A DNA stretch of 64,000 bases. Origin: Sphingomonadales bacterium. Lineage in GTDB: Bacteria > Pseudomonadota > Alphaproteobacteria > Sphingomonadales > Sphingomonadaceae. The stretch covers positions 1 to 64,000 of the forward strand of contig JANYGX010000022.1 in assembly GCA_025362295.1 (NCBI GenBank), in the 5' to 3' direction. The notes beneath the pieces are model-generated. The model searched no databases. It had not been told where the DNA came from and saw only the letters and a program-made list of their open reading frames with translations. Positions 28,082-36,931 of the stretch are shown here, piece after piece (positions within the stretch are counted from its first letter, which is position 1; each line of letters opens with the position of its first letter). Made by a program: the position numbers and the translations under genes.

Positions 28082-30115
28082 ATGAAGCGATTATATAATA
28101 TATTTTTGATAGTTACTGTATATTTTCAGGCAATGGCCTTGAAGGCTGAGACTGTGGCAACGATAACCTCGCCGAACAAAAATCTGGTTGTTCATATCTT
28201 GATCAACGGCGAAGGTCGGCCTGGGTATAATGTCGAAAGCAATGGCAAGAATCTTGTCTCGGAATCCCGTCTGGGCTTCTTACTCAGCGATGCACCACAG
28301 TTGGCGCGTAATTTCATATTCGTGAATGCTGTTGAACGAAGTGAAGATGGCACTTGGAAACAGCCGTGGGGAGAATGGGAAAGCATTCGCAACCACTTTA
28401 ATGAGTTAAAAGTTAGAATTCAGGAAAAAACACCATTGCACCGGCAACTCGATATTGTTTTTCGCGTATATGATGATGGTATCGGTTTTCGTTATGAGTT
28501 TCCGGAACAACCAACTCTAAAAATTGCAAATATCGTTGAAGAGTTAACGCAATTTAATTTGGCGGAGCCTGCTACTGCTTGGTGGATACCGGCTATTGAA
28601 TCCAATCGTGAAGAGTATTTATATAACAAAACGTCGATAGACGAAGTTGGTCTCGCGCAAACGCCGATGACCGTAAAGCTTTCAAGTGGCAGCTATATTT
28701 CTTTTCATGAAGCGGCACTTGTCAATTACTCGGCCATGAATATTCAAAAAGTTGAGGGCCGCCATCTGAAAGCCGTTCTAACCCCAAGCAGCTCAGGGCC
28801 TAAGGTTACAAGAGCTTTGCCATTTGTAACACCATGGCGAACCTTGACGATCGCAAGCGATGCACCAGGGTTATATATGTCGCATCTCATCCTGAACTTA
28901 AACGAGCCGAATAAACTTGGTGATGTATCATGGGTACACCCCCGAAAATATGTCGGTATCTGGTGGGGTATGCATCTCGATACTCAAAGCTGGGCATCAG
29001 GCGTAAAGCATGGTGCTACAACAGCCTACGCAAAAAAAATGATTAATTTTGCTTCAAAAAATGGTTTTTCTGGCTTGCTGGTTGAAGGCTGGAATCAAGG
29101 GTGGGATGGCGACTGGTTTGCAAATGGCGATGATTTCAGTTTTACCAAAGCCTATCCAGATTATGATCTTGATGCCGTCGTTGCGTATGGAAAAACCAAA
29201 AATGTCTCAATTATAGCGCACAACGAAACGTCAGCGAATGCTGCGCATTACGAGGCTGAAATGGGAGCCGCATTTGATCTTTATAAAAGCCTTGGTATTG
29301 ATACGATCAAGACTGGTTATGTTTCAGATGCCGGTGGCTTTCGAGTGCGAAAGCCTGATGGTTCGATAGTTTTTGATTGGCATGAAGGGCAGGCGTCATC
29401 TGTGCATCATCTTAAAGTTGTGACGGAAGCTGCAAAACGTCATATAGCGATAAATCCGCATGAACCGATTAAAGATACTGGATTGAGGCGGACTTACCCT
29501 AACTGGATTTCACGGGAAGGAGCCCGTGGTATGGAATACAATGCCTGGGGTGTGCCGAAAAATCCACCAGCGCACGAAGCCAATTTGGTATTCACGCGCA
29601 TGCTGTCTGGTCCATTTGATTCAACGCCAGGTGTGCTTAGTTTGAAAGGTCGCGATAACAGTGATATTTTGTCAACGGAAGCAAAACAGTTAGCGCTTTA
29701 TGTGGTCATTTACAGCCCTATACAAATGGTGCCAGACTTGCCGGAAAATTACGAAAATCACTTGCCAGCATTGCAATTCATAAAAGATGTGCCAACAGAT
29801 TGGTCAGACACCCGCGTTCTCGCTGGTGAAATTGGAGATCATGCTGTTATTGCAAGAAAAGACAGGGCCAGCGATAACTGGTATCTTGGTGCCGTTGGCA
29901 ACGATCAATCCCACATGCTGACTGTCAAACTTGATTTTCTCTCTGCACACACAACGTATCTCGCGCAGATTTATCGAGATGGCTCAAAGGCGGATTATCG
30001 CACCGAAGCCAAGCATTCTATGATTATTGAATCACGGAAAGTTCATGCAGGCGATAAATTGACTTTACCTATCGCACCGGGAGGTGGTGAGGCAATTCGG
30101 TTTGTCGCACAATAA
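28082..30115 (+). CDS. SusB-like alpha-glucosidase (GH97)
   Basis: A 677-residue GH97 enzyme with an N-terminal signal peptide (about 22 residues, ending near ALKAE), so periplasmic. The family layout is an N-terminal beta-sandwich, a barrel from about residue 280 and a C-terminal beta domain. Key motifs are AHNETSAN, IKTGYVSDAGG, NPHEPIKDTGLRRTYPNW and GMEYNAW. The glutamates in the HEP and MEY motifs fit the inverting SusB type, not the retaining alpha-galactosidase type, which would use an aspartate. The ATG at 28082 starts 1 base after the upstream stop. Its TAA overlaps the next ATG by one base. Confidence 0.9.
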   Translation: MKRLYNIFLIVTVYFQAMALKAETVATITSPNKNLVVHILINGEGRPGYNVESNGKNLVSESRLGFLLSDAPQLARNFIFVNAVERSEDGTWKQPWGEWESIRNHFNELKVRIQEKTPLHRQLDIVFRVYDDGIGFRYEFPEQPTLKIANIVEELTQFNLAEPATAWWIPAIESNREEYLYNKTSIDEVGLAQTPMTVKLSSGSYISFHEAALVNYSAMNIQKVEGRHLKAVLTPSSSGPKVTRALPFVTPWRTLTIASDAPGLYMSHLILNLNEPNKLGDVSWVHPRKYVGIWWGMHLDTQSWASGVKHGATTAYAKKMINFASKNGFSGLLVEGWNQGWDGDWFANGDDFSFTKAYPDYDLDAVVAYGKTKNVSIIAHNETSANAAHYEAEMGAAFDLYKSLGIDTIKTGYVSDAGGFRVRKPDGSIVFDWHEGQASSVHHLKVVTEAAKRHIAINPHEPIKDTGLRRTYPNWISREGARGMEYNAWGVPKNPPAHEANLVFTRMLSGPFDSTPGVLSLKGRDNSDILSTEAKQLALYVVIYSPIQMVPDLPENYENHLPALQFIKDVPTDWSDTRVLAGEIGDHAVIARKDRASDNWYLGAVGNDQSHMLTVKLDFLSAHTTYLAQIYRDGSKADYRTEAKHSMIIESRKVHAGDKLTLPIAPGGGEAIRFVAQ

Positions 30116-31629
30116 TGTCACCCGAAAAGCTATTCCGTATTGTTATACTCGGAGGTGGTACAGCAGGGTGGATGACAGCTAATCTTATGGCGCATCGCTG
30201 GCGCGACAAGCCAGTTGAAATCATCGTCGTTGAATCACCAGATATTGGTATTATTGGAGTCGGTGAAGGGTCAACGCCGCAGCTGCGAGAATTCTTTGCG
30301 AAACTTGATATTGCCGAAAATGAGTGGATGCCTTGCTGCAGTGCTACTTATAAAAATGGTATTTCCTTCTACGGCTGGACAGAATGTCCTGGGTTCGAGC
30401 ATTATTTCCACCCTTTTCCCACTGTGCTTGATGATCACACAGTACCATTTTTTTATTTTCATACGCGCGCCAGACGTACAGGACGCAATGTTCATGCACA
30501 TCCCGATCGTTTTTTTCTGCCAGCCGCCTTGGCAAGGCAACGTTTGGGGCCGAAGCCTGATAAAAACTTTCCGTTTGACGTGGCTTACGGCTACCACTTT
30601 GATGCCCATCTTGTGGGAATATTCTTACAAAAACATGCAACACAAAAGCTGAATGTTACCCACCTTCAATATACGATAACACATGTAAATAAGAATGCTA
30701 ACGGTGAAATTTCGTCACTTACAACCAGCGATGATCAATCAATTGAAGGTGATTTTTTTATTGATAGCAGTGGCTTTCGCTCAGCACTTTTGCAACAGGC
30801 GCTTGAAGAACCGTTCTTATCGTTCAAAGATAATCTTTTCAACGATAGCGCTGTCGCCATGCCAACAACTTGTGATGACGACGTAATTCTTTGTGAAACA
30901 CGCGCAGTTGCTCTCACCAATGGTTGGGCGTGGAAAATTCCACTGACCAATCGAACCGGTAATGGGTATGTCTACAGCTCCGATTTTATCAGTGATGATG
31001 CCGCTGAAACAGAATTACGCACCCACCTTGGATTGCTTGACAGTGATGTGCCGGCACGGCGTTTGAAAATGAACGTTGGTCAAGTATCGCGCCATTGGGT
31101 TAAAAACTGTTTGGCTGTAGGGCTGGCGCAGGGTTTCATTGAACCTCTGGAAGCAACCGCTTTGCATATTGTGCAAACAACAGTCGAAATGTTTATGGCA
31201 GCTTTTGAAGACGGAGAATTTACCAACACAAAAGCAGTGCCGTTTAATGAGGCTATAGCGGCACGTTTTAATGGTATCCGCGATTATATTGTGTGTCATT
31301 ACCGGATGAATGGACGCAAGGATACGGACTACTGGCGGGCCAATGCGGTAAACCAAAATTTATCTCATTCTTTGAAATCCATTATGTCGTGCTGGTTTAC
31401 CGGTGGTGATTTGGTGGCAGAGATTGAAGGCCAGAATATTGGTCAATACTATGCACCACTGTCGTGGCACTGCCTATTGGCCGGGTACGGGATTTTCCCT
31501 GAGGATGATAAATTGCAACCTCCGGAGGCAGGACTTGATATTGCCAACATGCAGAAAATTGATACATTTATTGACAGTTGCGCTTTAAATTTTGAATCTC
31601 ACGATAAGATGTTATCCCGTCTTAAATAG
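30115..31629 (+). CDS. Tryptophan-halogenase-like FAD-dependent protein (second copy)
   Basis: A 504-residue paralogue of the protein encoded at 23257-24759. FAD motif GGGTAGWM (residues 13-20), Lys80 in ATYKNGISF at the catalytic lysine position, GWAWKIPLTNRTGNG and IEPLEAT with the glutamate. The two copies differ strongly outside the motifs, so this is not a recent duplication. It is the last gene of the operon, coupled to the GH97 gene by a TAATG overlap. Substrate unknown. Having one copy at each end of the enzyme block suggests different substrates or a two-step reaction; this is inference. Confidence 0.88.
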   Translation: MSPEKLFRIVILGGGTAGWMTANLMAHRWRDKPVEIIVVESPDIGIIGVGEGSTPQLREFFAKLDIAENEWMPCCSATYKNGISFYGWTECPGFEHYFHPFPTVLDDHTVPFFYFHTRARRTGRNVHAHPDRFFLPAALARQRLGPKPDKNFPFDVAYGYHFDAHLVGIFLQKHATQKLNVTHLQYTITHVNKNANGEISSLTTSDDQSIEGDFFIDSSGFRSALLQQALEEPFLSFKDNLFNDSAVAMPTTCDDDVILCETRAVALTNGWAWKIPLTNRTGNGYVYSSDFISDDAAETELRTHLGLLDSDVPARRLKMNVGQVSRHWVKNCLAVGLAQGFIEPLEATALHIVQTTVEMFMAAFEDGEFTNTKAVPFNEAIAARFNGIRDYIVCHYRMNGRKDTDYWRANAVNQNLSHSLKSIMSCWFTGGDLVAEIEGQNIGQYYAPLSWHCLLAGYGIFPEDDKLQPPEAGLDIANMQKIDTFIDSCALNFESHDKMLSRLK

Positions 31630-31670
31630 TGAAATCATAACCCTTAATTATAGCTTTATTCATATTTTTG

Positions 31671-32351
31671 TTATGTAAGTTCCAAAAAAGTGTTCACTGT
31701 CAAGCGGCCCCGAAGCGGATCAGCTGTCAAAGTGGTCCCTGCATCTATGTGCGCACAGTGCAATGTAATGCCGCGATAGAGGATCGCGCGGTTAAACTTA
31801 GCCTCGTGCAGCGCAATTTGATCATACAGCGGCGTATCACCGGATATATAGCGTGCAATCGGCAGACCATCTCGCTGCACATCAGCTTCAAGCGTTTTCG
31901 AGAAATGCTCGAAGCGATCTGCTGTTACTGTTTCATAACCTGTCGAACGGTGACGGTAAAATGCTGTGCCGCCTTGTTCTGGTGTTCCAAGATAATGCAG
32001 CAAGGCAAGTCGTCGGGGATCAAGACCATCAAAGTGCGGTAGGCGCTGTATTGGCATCAACCTTTCTGCTGGCGTCGTCACTAGAGAGTATAATGATTCA
32101 ACAATATCAAACTGGCTTGCCCCAAAAACATCCGCTACTAACGATGCGAGGTTTTTTGTGAATTCAATAACGCTATCGGGCGCTACAGCGGATCGAATAC
32201 CTGGATAATAAGGCCCCATGATACCGAATTGCTGCGATGATGCCGCTTTTTTCAGCCCTTCAGGGTCCGATGCAAAATTATCGATAATGATGACAGGCTG
32301 CTGTTCTGTGCCATGATATTCAATTTTTACATCCCACCAACTATTGATCAC
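31671..32351 (-). CDS. DUF6445-like protein, possible 2-oxoglutarate/Fe(II) oxygenase fold
   Basis: A 226-residue protein convergent with the halogenase-like operon. It resembles the DUF6445 proteins that accompany TonB receptor/halogenase/SapC clusters. The residues His106-x-Asp108 (LPHFDG), a distal His (LHCAHI, 198 or 201) and Arg216 (RGRLTVN) are laid out as in prolyl-4-hydroxylase-like oxygenases. No signal peptide, so cytoplasmic. Start is GTG. It lies 41 bases from the end of the operon but on the other strand, so it has its own promoter. The oxygenase activity is a hypothesis from the residue pattern. Confidence 0.6.
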   Translation of the reverse strand: MINSWWDVKIEYHGTEQQPVIIIDNFASDPEGLKKAASSQQFGIMGPYYPGIRSAVAPDSVIEFTKNLASLVADVFGASQFDIVESLYSLVTTPAERLMPIQRLPHFDGLDPRRLALLHYLGTPEQGGTAFYRHRSTGYETVTADRFEHFSKTLEADVQRDGLPIARYISGDTPLYDQIALHEAKFNRAILYRGITLHCAHIDAGTTLTADPLRGRLTVNTFLELT

Positions 32352-32467
32352 CGCTCACCCAATTTGTTCCAATTATAAGTTATACAGTTTCAACATAGCT
32401 GTAGACATGAATAGGTATGCCGTCACGGCACCCTTTCACTGGTAAGATGATTGGACTATAGACAGTT

Positions 32468-34501
32468 ATGGCTCTTTCCCCCATTGCAGCGCCCGTCTCT
32501 CGTTCATCACCTCGTCGTGGTTTCCTGTATTATATCAAAATGATAACAGGCACACTTCTGGCTCTTGGTGTTGTTTGCCTGCTTCTTGGCTGGCTCTTGA
32601 TTTGGACGACAGCACAAAATTTGCCGAGTTTTCAGGAGTTGATAACCAAGCCGCGCGGCCAATCGGTCAATATTCGCGGGGCAGATGGCTCAATTTTAGC
32701 ACATATTGGCCCCAATTATGGGGAGTGGCTCAACAGTGAGGCGCTACCGAGCACCATAAAAACGGCTATGGTTGCCGTAGAAGATCGGCGTTTTTATCAT
32801 CATATCGGCGTTGACCCTGTTGGCTTGTCGCGTGCAATGTGGATCAACATCAAGGCGCACAGGTTCGTGCAAGGTGGTTCCACTATTACCCAGCAAGTGG
32901 TGAAAAACCTGTTTTTGACATCGGAAAAGTCAGTTGATCGCAAGGGCCGGGAGATCATCACAGCGCTGGCATTGGATTCAAAATTCACCAAAAATCAAAT
33001 TTTGGAATTGTACCTGAACAGGGTATATTTTGGTGGTGGGGCATTTGGTATCGATGCAGCGTCAAGGCGTTTCTATGGCCACTCGGCCCGCGAGATGTCG
33101 TTGCCTGAAGCCATTGTCATTGCTGGCCTTGTCAAGGCACCAACACGCTATGCGCCGTCTTCTGACCCACGTCAGGCCATTGCACGCGCCCACGTTGTGC
33201 TGGCAACCATGCTGGACAGCGGCGCTATCACACAGGAGCAGGCGCAAGCGGTGCGGCTTGATGCCCTACGCTTTGCCGCGCAGCCGCGCGAAAATAACGT
33301 GCGTTACTTTACGGACTGGGTGCTGACCCAGGTAGAAAGCCTGACGGATGAAAGCCAGCAACCGATAGACGTGCTGACAACGCTTGATCCCGTTTTACAA
33401 AAGAAAGCCGAGTCCGCAATCACCCGTAATGTGCCACACGGTTTACAAGGTGGGCTGGTATCGCTTGGCTACGATGGCTCAATCAAGGCCCTAGTCGGTG
33501 GTGCAGATTATGTAACGTCAAGTTACAATCGCGCCATATATGCGCGTCGGCAGCCGGGTTCTGCTTTTAAACTGTTTGTCTATCTGGCAGCTCTGGAAGC
33601 GGGCATGACACCCGAGAGCACGGAAGTCGATGAGCCAGTAAACTACGGTAACTGGTCGCCGGTTAACAGCAATCATCGCAACGTTGGCACAGTGTCGCTC
33701 ACAACGGCTTTCTCGCAATCGATTAACACAGTGGCGGTGAAACTTGCGGACAAGGTTGGCTTCAATCAGGTGGCAAGCGTTGCGCGTCGGCTGGGCATAT
33801 CAACGCCAATTTCGTCATTGCCGTCGATGGCGCTTGGGTCATCAGAGGTCACACTGCTTGATCTGACCGGTGCGTATGCCAGCGTGGCGCGTGGGGGTTC
33901 ATCAGCCAAGCCCTATGCCATTCGGCAAATTGTACGTGGTGATGGTGCTGTGCTCTACACCTATGCACCGGGTCTTGCTGAACAGGTGATCACCGCTGAC
34001 ACCGCCGCCAGCATGACGAAAATGATGATTGCCACAATTGAAAGCGGCACAGGGCGAGCGGCAAAACTTGATCGACCCGTGGCAGGCAAAACCGGCACCA
34101 CGTCGGATAACCGTGATGGCTGGTTCATGGGGTTTACGGGAGATTTAACCACCGGTGTATGGCTGGGGCGGGATGACGCCAAATCTGTTCCGGGCCTTGC
34201 GGGTGGCAAACTGCCAGCCCTAACGTGGGCAGACTACATGCGCGCAGCGACAGCTGGTTTGCCGGTGCAACCCCTGTTTGCACTGTCCAGTACAGCCGTG
34301 CCCACTGAACCTGATCAGGAAGCTTACGGTCTTAATCCGCCATACCCTCAATCAGATAACCCTACTAGCGATCAGCCTGCACCATCCCCTGATGAAGAGA
34401 ATAAAGCAGATGATGGAAACAACCGCCTGAATCAGGATTGGCTGGATAAAACACTGCGCAATTCAAACGCAGATGGCAAAGAAGCAGATAGGCAGATATA
34501 G
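32468..34501 (+). CDS. Class A penicillin-binding protein (PBP1-type transglycosylase/transpeptidase)
   Basis: Peptidoglycan synthase of 677 residues anchored by one N-terminal helix (about residues 24-48). The GT51 transglycosylase domain shows VAVEDRRFYHHIGVD (catalytic Glu), QGGSTITQQVVKN and LELYLNRVYFGGGAFGI. The transpeptidase domain shows SxxK in QPGSAFK, SxN in SQSIN and KTG in AGKTGTTSDNRDGWF. The C-terminal tail is acidic and low complexity. It is shorter than PBP1a of E. coli and resembles the compact PBP1-type enzymes of alphaproteobacteria. It stands alone in its direction. Confidence 0.94.
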   Translation: MALSPIAAPVSRSSPRRGFLYYIKMITGTLLALGVVCLLLGWLLIWTTAQNLPSFQELITKPRGQSVNIRGADGSILAHIGPNYGEWLNSEALPSTIKTAMVAVEDRRFYHHIGVDPVGLSRAMWINIKAHRFVQGGSTITQQVVKNLFLTSEKSVDRKGREIITALALDSKFTKNQILELYLNRVYFGGGAFGIDAASRRFYGHSAREMSLPEAIVIAGLVKAPTRYAPSSDPRQAIARAHVVLATMLDSGAITQEQAQAVRLDALRFAAQPRENNVRYFTDWVLTQVESLTDESQQPIDVLTTLDPVLQKKAESAITRNVPHGLQGGLVSLGYDGSIKALVGGADYVTSSYNRAIYARRQPGSAFKLFVYLAALEAGMTPESTEVDEPVNYGNWSPVNSNHRNVGTVSLTTAFSQSINTVAVKLADKVGFNQVASVARRLGISTPISSLPSMALGSSEVTLLDLTGAYASVARGGSSAKPYAIRQIVRGDGAVLYTYAPGLAEQVITADTAASMTKMMIATIESGTGRAAKLDRPVAGKTGTTSDNRDGWFMGFTGDLTTGVWLGRDDAKSVPGLAGGKLPALTWADYMRAATAGLPVQPLFALSSTAVPTEPDQEAYGLNPPYPQSDNPTSDQPAPSPDEENKADDGNNRLNQDWLDKTLRNSNADGKEADRQI

Positions 34502-34773
34502 TGTTATAATGAGTTTGTTTTGTTGACTCATAATGGGGACGGCACATGGAACGGACCCAGATATACGCTTAGGCCGATGAAGGTAAACCTATGGTTTCTG
34601 GTTTTTGCTCTGTCAGACAATGCGACAGTGTTTGTCGCATATTCCACACCTCGATTAAGACCGCGCCGGAAACCCTGAGCAGGTGCCGACGACAATCATA
34701 TGTTTTTCGACAGGCAGGTGTCGACGACTTTTCGGTCGTTGATGCAATTAGCCTAAGCGCCTGAAAGCAGACG
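34502..34773. repeat. Non-coding segment with clustered direct and inverted repeats at the left edge of the GC-rich cassette
   Basis: No credible gene was found. Two perfect inverted repeats share CGACA/TGTCG arms: ATGCGACA (34620-34627) with TGTCGCAT (34633-34640), and TCGACA (34707-34712) with TGTCGA (34719-34724). A 15-base direct repeat, GCAGGTGyCGACGAC, occurs at 34679-34693 and 34714-34728 with one mismatch; its 35-base period is not a multiple of three. Such spaced repeats are usual in protein-binding sites, for instance recombination sites or operators. Nearer the PBP gene there is only a weak hairpin (ATGAGT/ACTCAT around 34510-34532). Confidence 0.5.
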
Positions 34774-35112
34774 TCAGCGCCAAGCCCGGTCAACTGGGGC
34801 TTCGGCCCTGTCGCTCAAGCCATAATCCCGAATCACGCTGGCAACACGCAGGCGATAATCGGCGAACACGCCTTTACGTCCTTGCCCCTGTGCCGATTGA
34901 TGTCCGGCATGGGCGCGCCAAGCGGTAAGCGCAGCTTCGTCGCGCCAAAAGGACAGCGAGACGATTTTGCCGGGTGTATTCAAACTTTCGAACCGTTCGA
35001 TTGAGATGAAGCCGTCCATCTTGTCGAGTTCGCTACGCAACCCTTGCGCCAATGAGAGATAGGTCTCGTGCCCTGCTTCAGTTGGTTGCACTTCAAAGAT
35101 CACGGCAATCAT
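34774..35112 (-). CDS. Antibiotic biosynthesis monooxygenase (ABM) domain protein
   Basis: A 112-residue dimeric alpha/beta-barrel type protein. MIAVIFEVQPTEAGHETYL, the GFISIERFES segment and LSFWRDEAALTAWRAHAGH are typical of ABM-family enzymes, which include cofactor-free monooxygenases and haem-degrading proteins. Its start overlaps the stop of the alpha/beta hydrolase gene as ATGA, so the two are co-translated. Substrate is unknown. GC is higher than in the flanking genes. Confidence 0.85.
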   Translation of the reverse strand: MIAVIFEVQPTEAGHETYLSLAQGLRSELDKMDGFISIERFESLNTPGKIVSLSFWRDEAALTAWRAHAGHQSAQGQGRKGVFADYRLRVASVIRDYGLSDRAEAPVDRAWR

Positions 35113-36119
35113 GACGCGCTTCTCAGAAAGCTATTGATCGCTGTCCACAGCTTTGCCCGATTACGTTCGATATGGGCGAGATGGCCACTTTCAGGAATGA
35201 CGGCCTCGCTCAGTGCGACGCCGCGTGCTTGAAGCGCCGCCACATCGCCCGCCGTGCAAAGATTATCCCACTCGCCGCGCGCAACAAGCAGAGGGGTTTT
35301 GAGATTTTTCGGATCATACAGGTCTGCCCCGCCAAACATAGTAAAGACATCAGATTGCGGTCCGGTTGGCACTTTGACCGCAGGCGGAGTGCGTCCCACA
35401 GCAGCGGGATCGGTTGCAAGCCAGGTCGGGCCCCAATGATCAAGCATCGGTTCGGCAAGCACATCAGCATAGCCCTTTGGCGTGTCATGCACAAAACGCA
35501 GCCGTTGCTCCTCGACCGTCAACAGCCGCCAAGCAGGCATTGCGCCCGGTGCGGGAAGGTTATTGCCTGCGGGGTTGGCGCTAGGCTGGCGACGGAGGAT
35601 CGGTCCGAACAGAGCGATCCGCGAGACAAAAGCAGCGTGATCGATGGCGTAGCGCATGGCCGGGATCGTCCCCCAACTATGTGCAATGATCGCAATCTGG
35701 GGTGCACCTGATTTCTCGCAAATAAAGGCGGCGACGCGCGCAATCTGTTGGGTAGCATCCATTGCACGCAGCGGAAGGGGGCTTTGATCGGCAGGCTTGG
35801 CGAAAGCAACTGGGCGCGCAGATCGACCAAAGCCCTCAAAATCGAACGACCAGGCGTCGAAGCCGTCGGCATGGAGTTGATCCTCCCACGAGCGCCCATC
35901 CGCAAAACGATAGCCCATCGACAGCGCAGACGAAAAGGTCGCACCGTGAACATAGAGAACAGGAATCCCGCCTTTTCGCTCCATTCGGCGAACGCTCAGT
36001 CGAGGCGAACCGGCTAGATCAAAAAATTGCGGCTGATGCACCGTTACTGCTAATGCCGTTACACTCATCATAAACCTTCCTGTGGCAGTCGATGCCGCCA
36101 CAAACGTTCGCCGATCCAT
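35109..36119 (-). CDS. Exported alpha/beta hydrolase
   Basis: A 336-residue alpha/beta hydrolase. The N-terminus MDRRTFVAASTATG followed by a hydrophobic stretch resembles a Tat-type or long Sec signal. The oxyanion region is LYVHGATF, the nucleophile is the serine of AHSWGT, the acid is probably the aspartate of ARGEWDN and the base is the histidine of ESGHLAHIE. It resembles esterase/lipase-like hydrolases found next to ABM proteins. It is divergent from the ArsR-type regulator with 77 bases between the starts and has GAAGG before its ATG. Confidence 0.85.
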   Translation of the reverse strand: MDRRTFVAASTATGRFMMSVTALAVTVHQPQFFDLAGSPRLSVRRMERKGGIPVLYVHGATFSSALSMGYRFADGRSWEDQLHADGFDAWSFDFEGFGRSARPVAFAKPADQSPLPLRAMDATQQIARVAAFICEKSGAPQIAIIAHSWGTIPAMRYAIDHAAFVSRIALFGPILRRQPSANPAGNNLPAPGAMPAWRLLTVEEQRLRFVHDTPKGYADVLAEPMLDHWGPTWLATDPAAVGRTPPAVKVPTGPQSDVFTMFGGADLYDPKNLKTPLLVARGEWDNLCTAGDVAALQARGVALSEAVIPESGHLAHIERNRAKLWTAINSFLRSAS

Positions 36120-36172
36120 ACTGCCTTCTAATCAACTTGGTATTAGCGCCTCGACGGGGGATTGTCAGCAAG

Positions 36173-36185
36173 GAACGTTTCGTTC
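36173..36185. promoter_or_regulatory. Inverted repeat in the hydrolase/ArsR divergent region, candidate operator
   Basis: GAACG-TTT-CGTTC is a perfect 5-bp inverted repeat centred 18 bases upstream of the ArsR-type ATG, and a further GAAC half-site follows at 36192. In this position it would let the regulator block its own gene and the hydrolase-ABM operon. No test was possible. Confidence 0.4.
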
Positions 36186-36196
36186 ATGATCGAACT

Positions 36197-36862
36197 ATGA
36201 GTGAATGCCCTGACTTTGCTGAAGCTGCCACCCTAATGGGTGATCCTGCCCGCGCCCGGATGTTGACAGCATTGCTCGATGGCAAGGCATGGACCGCAAC
36301 CGAACTTGCCTTGGAGGCCGGTGTCGCATCGTCAACCGCAAGCGCGCATCTGGCCCGGATGATGACAGGAGGTCTAATCACCAATGTCCGGCAAGGGCGG
36401 CATCGCTATTTCCGACTGTCTGGGTCTGATGTAGCAGCGGCAATCGAAGCGCTGATGGCGCTATCTGCCCGGACGACGCCCTCAAAACGCCTCCCCGGTC
36501 CGCAAGATGCTGCGCTGCGCCATGCGCGCAGTTGCTATGGTCATCTTGCCGGAACTACCGGCGTGGCGCTATTTACTATGCTGACCAAAATGGGCTGGAT
36601 CGGGAACGACGGACAGGGCTGGCGCTTTGATGAAGCCGGACGGCATGCCTTTGGCGCATGGGCGGGTATCGATTCCGGCACTCTTACCAAAACAGGACAC
36701 AACTGCCTCGACTGGAGCGAACGCCGTGAGCATTTGGGCGGAAAACTTGGGCGTGATATATTTACGCTATTGATCGATCAGGGTCTGTGTTCGCAGGGCG
36801 ACGGGCGTGCCGTCCGTATTCCAGACGCATTCGCTGAACGAATGGCGGCTTTGGCGGTTTGA
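36197..36862 (+). CDS. ArsR-type winged-helix transcriptional regulator
   Basis: A 221-residue regulator. The N-terminal winged helix reads MGDPARARMLTALLDGKA, TATELALEAGVASSTASAHLA and GRHRYFRL. The long C-terminal part contains ARSCYGHLAGTTGV, a motif seen in the extended ArsR-like family that often sits beside monooxygenase or hydrolase genes; Cys and His there could sense a ligand or metal. The ATG at 36197 begins the conserved part; the frame is open further upstream but with no recognisable start signal. It probably represses the divergent hydrolase-ABM operon. Confidence 0.87.
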   Translation: MSECPDFAEAATLMGDPARARMLTALLDGKAWTATELALEAGVASSTASAHLARMMTGGLITNVRQGRHRYFRLSGSDVAAAIEALMALSARTTPSKRLPGPQDAALRHARSCYGHLAGTTGVALFTMLTKMGWIGNDGQGWRFDEAGRHAFGAWAGIDSGTLTKTGHNCLDWSERREHLGGKLGRDIFTLLIDQGLCSQGDGRAVRIPDAFAERMAALAV

Positions 36863-36931
36863 AAACGGAAACCTGCCTATCCGCTCCCCTAACATTGCTG
36901 CCGATACGTCAGGCCCGCGCTTAGCGTATAT

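Noticed and set aside
34503-34535. Hairpin after the PBP gene as terminator
   Set aside because: Stem of only six pairs (ATGAGT/ACTCAT), AT-rich and without a T tract after it.
34569-34793. 74-residue open frame on the minus strand in the repeat region
   Set aside because: It overlaps the ABM gene end and the repeats; the direct repeat falls in different frames and no family is recognised.
35172-35711. 179-residue open frame on the plus strand
   Set aside because: Antisense to the alpha/beta hydrolase in GC-rich DNA; no recognisable domain.
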